This document shows positions 1 to 5,795 of a DNA stretch of 5,818 nt, piece by piece; positions within the stretch are counted from its first letter, which is position 1; every line of letters begins with the position of its first letter. Location of the stretch: positions 1-5,818 of the forward strand of contig JAFGGF010000239.1 in assembly GCA_016930735.1 (NCBI GenBank), read 5' to 3'. Under the pieces are notes generated by a model. The model had not been told where the DNA came from, made no database searches, and was given only the letters and a program-made list of their open reading frames with translations. Made by a program: the position numbers and the translations under genes. The stretch comes from Prolixibacteraceae bacterium (GTDB lineage Bacteria; Bacteroidota; Bacteroidia; Bacteroidales; Prolixibacteraceae).

Positions 1-453
1 GGTTATTATGCATCATTTTGCTACCTGCGTACAACTTATTTTGGGAATATGGATTCCAAAGAAATTCATAAATACCTTGATATGGCTCAGTCCGAACTGG
101 ACAAAGTTATAAATAAAGGGTTCAGCGACTCTGAAATCAATGTACTCCAGGCACATATTTATCAACTTCGCATTACCGATATGTCGATGGGGATGAAATA
201 TTCTACTTTAGCGAATGAAAGTATTGCAACAGCTGAGAAATTAAATCCTGAAAATCCGAGGGTATATTACCTTAAAGGGACTAATATTTTTTATACCCCT
301 GAAGCATTTGGTGGTGGTGCAAAAAATGCCAAACCTCTGCTTGAAAAAGCAGCTAAAATGTTTGAAAATAATACACCTGCGAACGACCTGATGCCAACCT
401 GGGGCGCCGAACATAATGCAGAGGTATTGGCTCAGTGTGGAACAACCGATTAA
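1..453 (+). CDS. TPR-like repeat protein, 3' part (5' end outside window)
   Basis: The reading frame is open from the first base of the window, so the gene begins further upstream; the Met codon at 49 is internal. About 150 C-terminal residues are visible. They are helical, with repeat-like segments: a stretch resembling 'YLDMAQSELDKVINKG', then 'SEINVLQAHIYQLRI', then 'AEKLNPENPRVYYLKG', which has the small/large residue pattern of tetratricopeptide repeats. The tail carries 'TPEAFGGGAKNAKPLLEKA' and 'PTWGAEHN', a combination I associate with a family of roughly 200-250-residue TPR-like proteins common in Bacteroidetes, usually with a signal peptide that would lie outside this window. The molecular role of that family is not established; TPRs normally mediate protein-protein contacts. 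It ends 75 bases before the kinase gene, which has its own candidate promoter, so a shared operon is not required. Confidence 0.85.
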   Translation, partial: GYYASFCYLRTTYFGNMDSKEIHKYLDMAQSELDKVINKGFSDSEINVLQAHIYQLRITDMSMGMKYSTLANESIATAEKLNPENPRVYYLKGTNIFYTPEAFGGGAKNAKPLLEKAAKMFENNTPANDLMPTWGAEHNAEVLAQCGTTD

Positions 454-482
454 AATAATCATCTAATTTGTTAACTCCCTTA

Positions 483-513
483 TTTGGTTTTAAAATAACA
501 AAGTGTATCTTTT
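483..513 (+). promoter_or_regulatory. Candidate Bacteroidetes-type promoter of the kinase/regulator operon
   Basis: TTTG at 483-486 is followed after 19 bases by TATCTTTT at 506-513, one mismatch from the Bacteroidetes -7 consensus TAnnTTTG at the usual spacing from the -33 TTTG. Transcription would begin near 520, leaving a leader of about 10 bases before the kinase ATG at 529. The match is by eye; no transcription start data are available. Confidence 0.5.
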
Positions 514-528
514 AACAAATTATTTAAA

Positions 529-1566
529 ATGATAAAACAAACTCTGGCAAACTGGATTATTGCAATCGTTGTTTCAATTGCAATCGGAATTCTTACCATG
601 GTGCTTATGGGTGGTTCTTTAAATGCACCCTTTTCCAGGTATTTGTGGAATGCCGGTTATTCCTTAAGCCTTGGTTTGCCATTATTTGCCAACGGGTACC
701 TGTTTGGTTGGTTTGAGAAGCATTTTATTGATTGGATCAGGAAACCATTTAAGAGTGTTCTTCTGGCTTTATTAATGCACCTGATTTATTCAAGCACAGT
801 AATTTTTACAGTAAACTGGTTTTGGTTTATTTATTTTGAGCATCAGGAATGGGATAATTTCTGGATTTTTAACAAAGGTACAATCATTTCAGAATATGTG
901 ATTTTTGTAATCATCGCTGCTATAATTTATGCCATATCGTTTTTTAAGGCATGGCGCTTTCAGGTCAGCGAATCTGAAAAAATAAAAAGTGAAGCACTTT
1001 CATTAAAATATCAGGTTTTACAAAACCAGGTTAATCCGCATTTCCTGTTTAACAGCCTGAATATTCTTGGTTCATTAATCGATATTGATACTGAAAAGGC
1101 AAAAGAATTTACAAGGGGACTTTCACATTTTTACCGCGATGTTTTACATTTTAAAGATCAGGATATTATATCGTTAAAAGAAGAAATCGAATTTGTCAGG
1201 AAATACATATACCTGCAACAAATAAGGTTTGGCAAATCACTTGAGGTTGAAATAATTGCAAATGAAAATATTAAGGGAAATGTAATCCCGCTTTCGCTTC
1301 AGACTTTGGTTGAGAATGCAATTAAACACAATGAAATTTCACAGGCAAATCCGTTAAGCATTGTTATCGCTATTACCGATGATTATGAACTGATTGTCGA
1401 AAATAACAGCCAGCCTAAAAATGTAACTGAGGCAGGAAGTGGGACAGGCTTAAAAAACCTGGCCGGCAGGTATGAATTCCTTACAGGGAAAGAAGTTGTT
1501 ATAACACAAAATGAAAAATATTTCAGGGTAAAACTTCCATTGATATTAATTGACCAACCTGTATGA
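529..1566 (+). CDS. LytS/YpdA-type membrane sensor histidine kinase
   Basis: Inner-membrane sensor kinase of 345 residues. The N-terminal part has about four hydrophobic helices (roughly residues 10-29, 44-62, 76-102 and 119-140) with no sizeable extracytoplasmic domain, so it probably senses a signal within or at the membrane. A short linker (about 145-160) leads to the His_kinase (PF06580) domain, whose H-box 'NPHFLFNSLN' carries the likely phosphoacceptor His171. The ATP-binding part follows: N-box 'LVENAIKHN' (about 260-268), 'VENNS' (about 290-294) and a glycine-rich 'GSGTGLKNL' (about 303-311). All expected catalytic motifs are present. The ATG at 529 fits the upstream promoter. Its stop overlaps the start of the LytTR regulator by ATGA, so the two are co-transcribed, probably translationally coupled, and expected to be cognate partners. 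The signal cannot be deduced from the sequence. Confidence 0.95.
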   Translation: MIKQTLANWIIAIVVSIAIGILTMVLMGGSLNAPFSRYLWNAGYSLSLGLPLFANGYLFGWFEKHFIDWIRKPFKSVLLALLMHLIYSSTVIFTVNWFWFIYFEHQEWDNFWIFNKGTIISEYVIFVIIAAIIYAISFFKAWRFQVSESEKIKSEALSLKYQVLQNQVNPHFLFNSLNILGSLIDIDTEKAKEFTRGLSHFYRDVLHFKDQDIISLKEEIEFVRKYIYLQQIRFGKSLEVEIIANENIKGNVIPLSLQTLVENAIKHNEISQANPLSIVIAITDDYELIVENNSQPKNVTEAGSGTGLKNLAGRYEFLTGKEVVITQNEKYFRVKLPLILIDQPV

Positions 1567-2333
1567 AAGTATTGATAGTTGAAGATGAACCTTTGGCTGC
1601 TGCCCAGTTGGCAGCACACCTTTCAGCACTCCGGACTGGTACCGAAATACTTGCTGTTTGCGATACAGTACAGTCAACTGTAGAGTGGCTTAAAAACAAT
1701 GAAATGCCCGACCTGGCTTTTTTTGACATACAACTGGGAGATGGACTAAGTTTTGATATTTTTAAACAGGTTGATTTTAAAAAACCGGTAATTTTTGTTA
1801 CTGCTTTCGACCAGTATGCTATTCAGGCTTTTAAGGTAAACAGCATCGATTATTTGTTAAAACCAATCGAACGGAGTGAACTGGAAAAAGCACTCATCAA
1901 ATTTGACAGCCTGAGTTTGCCAAAGACTTCAAATGTTACACCTCAGATGCTGCATGAAATAGTAACTTCATTAAAACATAAAAACTATAAGGAAAGATTC
2001 CTGGTAAAAATCGGAACTCATTTACGGATTATTGAGGTAAAATTGATCCGGTATTTTTACAGTTTTCAGAAAGGTACCTTTATAAAATGTGCCGACGGCA
2101 AAGATTATCTGATTGACCAAAGCCTTGAAATTATTGAAGAAATGATTGACCCGGATCAATTCTTCAGGATTAACAGGAAGTACCTTATTTCTTTAACTTC
2201 AGTAAAAGATGTTATCGCTTACAGTAATTCAAGGCTTAAATTAAAAATTGAACAGGCAAATGATGATGATTTCCTTGTAGCCCGTGAAAAAGTAAAAGAT
2301 TTTAAACGCTGGCTTGAAGGTGAAAAAATTTAA
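1563..2333 (+). CDS. LytTR-family response regulator
   Basis: Cytoplasmic transcription regulator of 256 residues, partner of the kinase just upstream (4-base ATGA overlap). The N-terminal receiver domain (about 1-115) has the acidic pair Glu7/Asp8, the phosphoacceptor Asp55 in 'AFFDIQLGDG', the switch Thr80 in 'FVTAFDQYA' and the conserved Lys100-Pro101 in 'YLLKPI', so it should be phosphorylatable. After a linker, residues about 143-252 form a LytTR DNA-binding domain, recognisable by 'FLVKIG', 'YFYSFQKGTFIKC' and the signature 'FFRINRKYLISL'. Length is typical of LytR/AlgR-type regulators. Such proteins bind short direct repeats upstream of target promoters; I could not identify a convincing site in this window, so its targets are unknown. 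Its stop codon shares a TTAA palindrome with the stop of the convergent XRE-membrane gene. Confidence 0.95.
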   Translation: MKVLIVEDEPLAAAQLAAHLSALRTGTEILAVCDTVQSTVEWLKNNEMPDLAFFDIQLGDGLSFDIFKQVDFKKPVIFVTAFDQYAIQAFKVNSIDYLLKPIERSELEKALIKFDSLSLPKTSNVTPQMLHEIVTSLKHKNYKERFLVKIGTHLRIIEVKLIRYFYSFQKGTFIKCADGKDYLIDQSLEIIEEMIDPDQFFRINRKYLISLTSVKDVIAYSNSRLKLKIEQANDDDFLVAREKVKDFKRWLEGEKI

Positions 2334-3094
2334 CTTTTTAATTCTTTCTCAAGCATTGCCAGGTAAATGATCTGGAGTACCAGGGAAATCGCACCCAAAA
2401 TAATCCCGATTATTCCGGCAAATACATAAAAAACTCCTGTAATAATCTGAATGATACCGATTGCCAGAGCCAGTGAAGGCTGGAATTTTTTAATAAGCAT
2501 AAATCCTGTTCCAACAATAATTGTACTTACGCCAATAAATGCACCCTGAACGGCATTCAGATAAACATGAATCGACGGGCCAATAAAAAAGAGGATAATT
2601 TTGCTGAAATTCATCAGCGCGACCACAACAATTGTAATCACTGCCCCTGCTTTCAGTAATACATTGTTAAGATAACTTCCTGTCAGGAATATGGCTCTGT
2701 AAAAAAATACGACACTTAAAATATGGATACATATGTATATGATAAGCGGGAATAAGGGCCACATATTATGAGTGTTCAGACGGAGGAAATTAACTGCTTC
2801 AATCACCATTACCGGTAATAAAAGGAATAAAACTATACCGGATATCCAACCAGTTTTTATCGCCATTTTTGAACCATCAATTTTTTCGATCCCGGAATCA
2901 CCGTTTAAATCGAAATTGGTTCCGAGTTTTTCATTGATAATCCTGAGGGTAAATAACCTGGGAGTAACTTCTCCTGATTCAATTCGTTGGATGGTTCGGA
3001 TATCGACGTTACATTCTTCGGCCAGTTCCAATTGAGTGTACCCTTTTATTTTGCGGGTTTCAGAAATCTGGTTTCCCAATTCAGGCTGTTTCAT
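2330..3094 (-). CDS. XRE-type HTH protein with a polytopic membrane domain
   Basis: 254 residues. The N-terminus (about 5-60) is a Cro/C1-type helix-turn-helix: 'ISETRKIKGYTQLELAEE' followed by the recognition-helix region 'VDIRTIQRIESGEVTPR'. A polar linker (about 62-80) leads to about six hydrophobic segments (roughly 82-103, 113-137, 145-171, 180-200, 208-227 and 229-248), ending in a short charged tail. The HTH should lie in the cytoplasm at the inner membrane, which would make this a membrane-tethered DNA-binding protein. Such fusions occur as hypothetical proteins in Bacteroidetes; I know of no assigned function. It converges on the LytTR gene with a 4-base overlap and lies downstream, on the same strand, of the beta-barrel gene, 139 bases away. 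An imperfect -7 element (TAAATTTC, complement of 3102-3109) sits just ahead of the ATG, but no good -33 box is seen. Confidence 0.88.
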   Translation of the reverse strand: MKQPELGNQISETRKIKGYTQLELAEECNVDIRTIQRIESGEVTPRLFTLRIINEKLGTNFDLNGDSGIEKIDGSKMAIKTGWISGIVLFLLLPVMVIEAVNFLRLNTHNMWPLFPLIIYICIHILSVVFFYRAIFLTGSYLNNVLLKAGAVITIVVVALMNFSKIILFFIGPSIHVYLNAVQGAFIGVSTIIVGTGFMLIKKFQPSLALAIGIIQIITGVFYVFAGIIGIILGAISLVLQIIYLAMLEKELKS

Positions 3095-3170
3095 TTTGTC
3101 AGAAATTTAATGCAATATAAAATTACAGCATCAGGCAATATTTTTCCAACCATTAAAGCATATTTCTTAC

Positions 3171-3205
3171 GGCATTAATACGGCATTTTAAATTTTGAAG
3201 GCATT
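3171..3205. repeat. Three short GGCATT direct repeats
   Basis: GGCATT occurs at 3171-3176, 3182-3187 and 3200-3205; the first and third continue as TAA. They lie in the 139-base gap between the barrel gene's stop and the XRE-membrane gene's start, about 80-110 bases upstream of the latter. They could be regulator-binding repeats, but the units are short in AT-rich DNA and chance is possible. Confidence 0.25.
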
Positions 3206-3233
3206 AAATAAAATTAAGAAATGGAATAAATCC

Positions 3234-4511
3234 TTACAGCCTGTTGTTAACAATGTTGTTATAAATAGATCCAAACTGTATTCTTACACCAACTCCTGCA
3301 TTCACACCGAATGTAGAAGGTAACTGAACTTTATTTAAAAGGATATCTTCAAGCGAAACTTCACCCTTAGCTAAGTAAATCTGGTCATGAATATTTTCAA
3401 CGCGCAAATCAAAATTTACTGAAAATCCTCTGATAATACGGATCGATAATTCAGTATCCAATGTTACGCGGTTTTTGGTAAAATCGTGCAAATAATTGGA
3501 TGCGTTTAATCCGGCCTGGATTTCACCCCATGTTTGAACCAGCTGAAGGTCAAGCCTTATAGAGTGTTCCCAAAGCCTTTCCTGAAGCTTATCGTAAATG
3601 GTTTCTTCGTAATATTTTTTCCATTCCGGACCTATGTAATAGGCAATTGTAAATACTTTCCGGTCAGAAATATCCCAGGGGAAAATATTATACTCAACTG
3701 CCGGCTTTAACGAAACTGAATATACAATATTGGTATAGTTGCTGTTTGAATAACTTAAAAAAGCACCAACAGACCATCGTTCTGTAAGACTGTTAACAAC
3801 GCTCGTTGATAGGTTATTACTAATTCTTTCAGTTATATAAGTAGTATCTTCAGTAATATCTTTTACTTTACTTGTATATACACTCATCTGCCCGTAATTT
3901 CTAATTTTCCAGTCTTCCGTAACTTTATCTGCCCTGAGGTTGATTCTGTAATTAGAACTTTTCCTGCTTTCTTCAAGGTTAAGACTGCCATTAAGATCGC
4001 TTCTGAATGTCCAGTGTTTCCATGGATCCTCGATATTTGCTTTTGGGACATCCTCCCTTCCAGTGTAACGGATCGACATTTTACTGGCAACTTCTGATTC
4101 ATTTACATATGGCATTAATCCCATTTTCAGGGCATCGGCAATAATTTTTCGCCTTTCATCCTGAGTGTCGCTTGAAGCAGAGGTTGTTGTTAAAGTATAA
4201 TTACTCAGGTTTTCAAATGTCCTGTTATTATACATCATTGAATAAACCATTCCTCCTCCGCCATTAACACGTTGTGTTATTATTATATGGACATCAGCAA
4301 CTGCAGGTTCGTTGACAAAATCGACAAACTGCATATTTCTTCGAAGGTAGTCAAAATCGAGCCGGATGCCTTCAATATAGACCTTTGGTTTTCCCTCTTT
4401 TTTATTAAAATTTAAATAGGCTTTTGAATCGGAATCATCATCTTTTGCTATTGTATTTAACGATTGGAACGAAAGTACAAAGAGAAACAGAATTGCAAAT
4501 ATCTTTTTCAT
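3234..4511 (-). CDS. Exported protein with N-terminal soluble domain and predicted outer-membrane beta-barrel
   Basis: 425 residues with a Sec signal peptide (about 1-22, likely cleaved after 'SLNTIA'), so it is exported. A segment at about 42-150 looks like a mixed alpha/beta domain: 'KVYIEGIRLDFDYLRRNM', 'VADVHIIITQRV', a GGGG turn at 84-87, then a helix with 'DERRKIIADALKMGLMPYV'. From about 165 to the end there are repeated amphipathic strands ('FRSDLNGSLNLEE', 'YRINLRADKVTED', 'VGAFLSYSNSNY', 'VGVRIQFGS'), as in a beta-barrel. This resembles a family of uncharacterised exported proteins I recall from Bacteroidetes and related phyla whose first domain starts 'VYxDC..CD.DYIR'; here those cysteines are absent (this comparison is from memory). 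Localisation to the outer membrane is inferred. Function is unknown. The ATG at 4511 is supported by the signal peptide beginning there. No clear terminator follows it. Confidence 0.88.
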   Translation of the reverse strand: MKKIFAILFLFVLSFQSLNTIAKDDDSDSKAYLNFNKKEGKPKVYIEGIRLDFDYLRRNMQFVDFVNEPAVADVHIIITQRVNGGGGMVYSMMYNNRTFENLSNYTLTTTSASSDTQDERRKIIADALKMGLMPYVNESEVASKMSIRYTGREDVPKANIEDPWKHWTFRSDLNGSLNLEESRKSSNYRINLRADKVTEDWKIRNYGQMSVYTSKVKDITEDTTYITERISNNLSTSVVNSLTERWSVGAFLSYSNSNYTNIVYSVSLKPAVEYNIFPWDISDRKVFTIAYYIGPEWKKYYEETIYDKLQERLWEHSIRLDLQLVQTWGEIQAGLNASNYLHDFTKNRVTLDTELSIRIIRGFSVNFDLRVENIHDQIYLAKGEVSLEDILLNKVQLPSTFGVNAGVGVRIQFGSIYNNIVNNRL

Positions 4512-4548
4512 CAGATTGTTATTTCAAAATAGTAATAATTAATGTATT

Positions 4549-4560
4549 CTAACCGGTTAG
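4549..4560. promoter_or_regulatory. Perfect 12-base palindrome, candidate operator
   Basis: CTAACCGGTTAG equals its own reverse complement. It lies 38 bases upstream of the ATG of the barrel gene, where a repressor or activator of that gene could bind as a dimer. It is noticeably more GC-rich than its surroundings. No regulator can be assigned from sequence. Confidence 0.4.
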
Positions 4561-4856
4561 CTCAATATATTAAGAGAAGAATAAAAATACCAATCTTAAA
4601 AGGCTAATTGGTTTCAGGATTACAAAAATAGAATTATATCGAGAAATACCTGCGATTTTTGTTTCTTAAAAATATTTTAACAGGGTCGTTAACAATCTGT
4701 TTAGAACTCATTAACATTTTTGAACGATTTATCTCAGCGATTGTTATTTTTATAATGCTAAACTCCTAAAGAAAAATTACCATTCAACTGCAGGTTAAAA
4801 ATTGTTAAACAAAAACAAATATTGAAACAATCGTACATTCAGTGCGTAGTTGTAAG

Positions 4857-4992
4857 TTGACTTTGTAGTATAAATAGTATTATGGACTTAATGGGGTTGA
4901 TTGGTTGTTGATTGCTACAAAGTTGGGAAGGTCATTAGTTGTTTGTCTTTCAAGAGGGAAGCGGTGGCAGGAAACCACCGCTTTTGTTTTTT
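4857..4992 (+). ncRNA. Candidate structured small RNA or regulatory leader
   Basis: Two structures lie in series. GACTTTGTAG at 4859-4868 pairs with CTACAAAGTT at 4915-4924 (one G-U), and two more wobble pairs (4857-4858 with 4925-4926) lengthen the stem to 12, around a 46-base interior. A spacer with a weak CTTTC/GGAAG hairpin follows, then the 9-bp terminator hairpin and U-tract. No protein gene precedes the terminator on this strand. The transcript could be a free small RNA starting near 4850, with possible promoter parts TTG at 4822 and TAGTTG at 4847 (poor match, 22-base gap), or the attenuated leader of the lipoprotein gene at 5071. I could not match it to 6S, SRP, tmRNA, RNase P or a known riboswitch. 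The 5' end is a guess. Confidence 0.4.
4959..4992 (+). terminator. Strong intrinsic (Rho-independent) terminator
   Basis: AAGCGGTGG (4959-4967) and CCACCGCTT (4975-4983) form a perfect 9-bp GC-rich stem around a 7-base loop (CAGGAAA), followed by TTGTTTTTT. The U-tract exists only in the plus direction, so it stops plus-strand transcripts; the minus-strand reading has no U-rich tail. Confidence 0.88.
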
Positions 4993-5024
4993 AAGCAACT
5001 TTTTTAATGGTTTTTTCGTCATGA

Positions 5025-5044
5025 ATAAAACCAAACGGTTTTAT
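5025..5044. repeat. 8-bp inverted repeat upstream of the lipoprotein gene
   Basis: ATAAAACC (5025-5032) and GGTTTTAT (5037-5044) are perfect inverted copies separated by AAAC. The element lies 27-46 bases upstream of the lipoprotein ATG, between the terminator and the gene. It could be a protein-binding site or an RNA hairpin; it has no U-tract and so is not a terminator. Confidence 0.4.
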
Positions 5045-5070
5045 ACATTGGAAAACCTGAATTTTACATT

Positions 5071-5400
5071 ATGAATAAAATAGTACCGCTTTTTCTGACC
5101 CTCCTGTTTTTTGCTTTTTCGTGCGGCAATAATGAATCAGAAGATGATTTGCTTAATGAAGAGCTTCCTGTATGGCTTTCTGAAATAGTAAACAGCAATG
5201 AAGAATGTTACTCCTGTTTTGTTACAAAATACTCTTATAACAACAACTTTTATTATCATTATTATTGCGGATACTGGTCGTGCAGCCATTGCAGAATTTA
5301 CAACGATAAAGGTGAGTTGGTTTATGGCACAATCGATTTGGCTGATTTTTTGGAAAATTCTTCCGAAATAGGGATCATCTGGCAATGCCCGGGTGATTGA
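5071..5400 (+). CDS. Small cysteine-rich lipoprotein
   Basis: 109 residues with a lipoprotein signal peptide: a hydrophobic stretch (about 4-16) ending in the lipobox 'FAFSC', with lipidated Cys18, followed by a flexible acidic segment 'GNNESEDD'. In Bacteroidetes, acidic residues just after the lipidated Cys often favour outer-membrane or surface placement. The mature part has 'LPVWLSEIV' (32-40), two CxxC pairs (Cys46/Cys49 and Cys71/Cys74), further cysteines at 66 and 106, and an aromatic cluster 'NNFYYHYYCGYW' (58-69). Six cysteines in an exported protein suggest disulfides, or less likely a metal site. The layout 'LPxWL...Y.Y....YY...C...YN..G' is reminiscent of small uncharacterised Bacteroidetes lipoproteins, but I cannot name the family with certainty. 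No function is assigned. A -7-like TACATTGG lies at 5044-5051 without a good -33 box. It is a single gene between the terminator and yidD. Confidence 0.8.
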   Translation: MNKIVPLFLTLLFFAFSCGNNESEDDLLNEELPVWLSEIVNSNEECYSCFVTKYSYNNNFYYHYYCGYWSCSHCRIYNDKGELVYGTIDLADFLENSSEIGIIWQCPGD

Positions 5401-5450
5401 AACATATCAAATTAAATAACAGATATTCCCGTGAACAATTTTTATAATCG

Positions 5451-5468
5451 TAGCTTTGTATATATTTG
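5451..5468 (+). promoter_or_regulatory. Candidate yidD promoter -7 elements
   Basis: Two exact TAnnTTTG matches occur in tandem: TAGCTTTG at 5451-5458 and TATATTTG at 5461-5468. The first would give a short leader before the ATG at 5474; the second would place the start almost on the ATG. No good -33 TTTG lies at the usual distance from either, so the assignment is tentative. Confidence 0.35.
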
Positions 5469-5473
5469 AATTT

Positions 5474-5746
5474 ATGCGGAGGTTATCAAAATATATTTTA
5501 AGGTTTTTGGGCTGGATTTTCTTGATTCCGGTCTATTTTTATAAATATGCTATTTCACCTTTAACGCCGGCTTCCTGCAGGCATTATCCAACCTGCTCGG
5601 AATATGCTGTTCAGGCAGTAAAAATTCATGGGCCTTTTATGGGATTCTGGCTGGGTGCCAAACGTATTCTTCGCTGCCACCCCTGGGGGACACATGGTTA
5701 CGATCCTGTCCCTACCAGGGAAGAATTGAAAAAGAAACGGAAATAA
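5474..5746 (+). CDS. yidD: Membrane protein insertion efficiency factor YidD
   Basis: 90-residue YidD (UPF0161/DUF37 family), close to the usual length of about 70-90. It is a small inner-membrane-associated protein that helps Sec/YidC-dependent insertion and folding of membrane proteins. An amphipathic/hydrophobic N-terminal segment (about 8-27, 'ILRFLGWIFLIPVYFYKYAI') is followed by the family signatures 'SPLTPASCRHYPTCSEYA' and 'RILRCHPWGTHGYDPVP', with the three conserved cysteines at 35, 41 and 68, and a Lys-rich tail. The frame can be extended to a TTG at 5456, but that codon lies inside the promoter-like element and adds six residues before the usual YidD beginning, so the ATG at 5474 is preferred. 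It is often near rnpA; here rnpA is not in the visible neighbourhood and the upstream gene is an unrelated lipoprotein. Confidence 0.96.
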   Translation: MRRLSKYILRFLGWIFLIPVYFYKYAISPLTPASCRHYPTCSEYAVQAVKIHGPFMGFWLGAKRILRCHPWGTHGYDPVPTREELKKKRK

Positions 5747-5764
5747 TCGTTGCATGAAAAATAA

Positions 5765-5795
5765 TTTTAACCTTGATGAATTAAAACTAAATTTG
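5765..5795 (+). promoter_or_regulatory. Candidate promoter of a gene beyond the right edge
   Basis: TAAATTTG at 5788-5795 matches the Bacteroidetes -7 consensus TAnnTTTG exactly, and TTTT at 5765-5768 lies 19 bases upstream in place of the -33 TTTG. The start would be near 5802, so the gene it serves lies outside the window. A short open frame from an ATG at 5754 also covers this stretch and is the competing reading. Confidence 0.4.

Larger units (their letters stand above)
4512..5070. other. 559-base region without a convincing protein gene, containing structured elements
   Basis: The stretch lies between the divergent starts of the barrel gene (minus) and the lipoprotein gene (plus). No open frame of credible length or composition is seen on either strand. 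Positions 4561-4800 are AT-rich with no structure I can support, apart from a possible minus-strand -7 element (TATTTTTG, complement of 4623-4630) that could serve the barrel gene with a leader of about 100 bases. Positions 4800-4992 hold a candidate structured RNA ending in an intrinsic terminator, and 5021-5070 hold an inverted repeat and a tiny open frame. These are listed separately. Confidence 0.8.

Noticed and set aside
3244..3253. Ten-base palindrome TTGTTAACAA
   Set aside because: It lies in the last codons of the barrel gene, where it is explained by Asn/Val codons in AT-rich DNA; there is no GC-rich stem or U-tract to make it a terminator.
3884..4102. Minus-strand 72-residue open frame inside the barrel gene, and similar frames antisense to the kinase, XRE, lipoprotein and yidD genes
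   Set aside because: They overlap well-supported genes in other frames and show no recognisable domain or export signal.
4525..4531. TATTTTG on the minus strand just ahead of the barrel gene as its -7 element
   Set aside because: It is one base short of TAnnTTTG and has no TTTG at the right distance upstream.
4882..4911. Nine-residue frame (MDLMGLIGC) inside the loop of the candidate RNA, as an attenuation leader peptide
   Set aside because: No run of a regulatory amino acid codon, no ribosome-binding signal, and the downstream gene is not biosynthetic. Short frames like this arise by chance.
4857..4992. Identification of the structured region as 6S RNA, SRP RNA, tmRNA or RNase P RNA
   Set aside because: None of the conserved motifs of SRP, tmRNA or RNase P RNA is visible, and the 5' and 3' ends do not pair into the long rod expected of 6S RNA.
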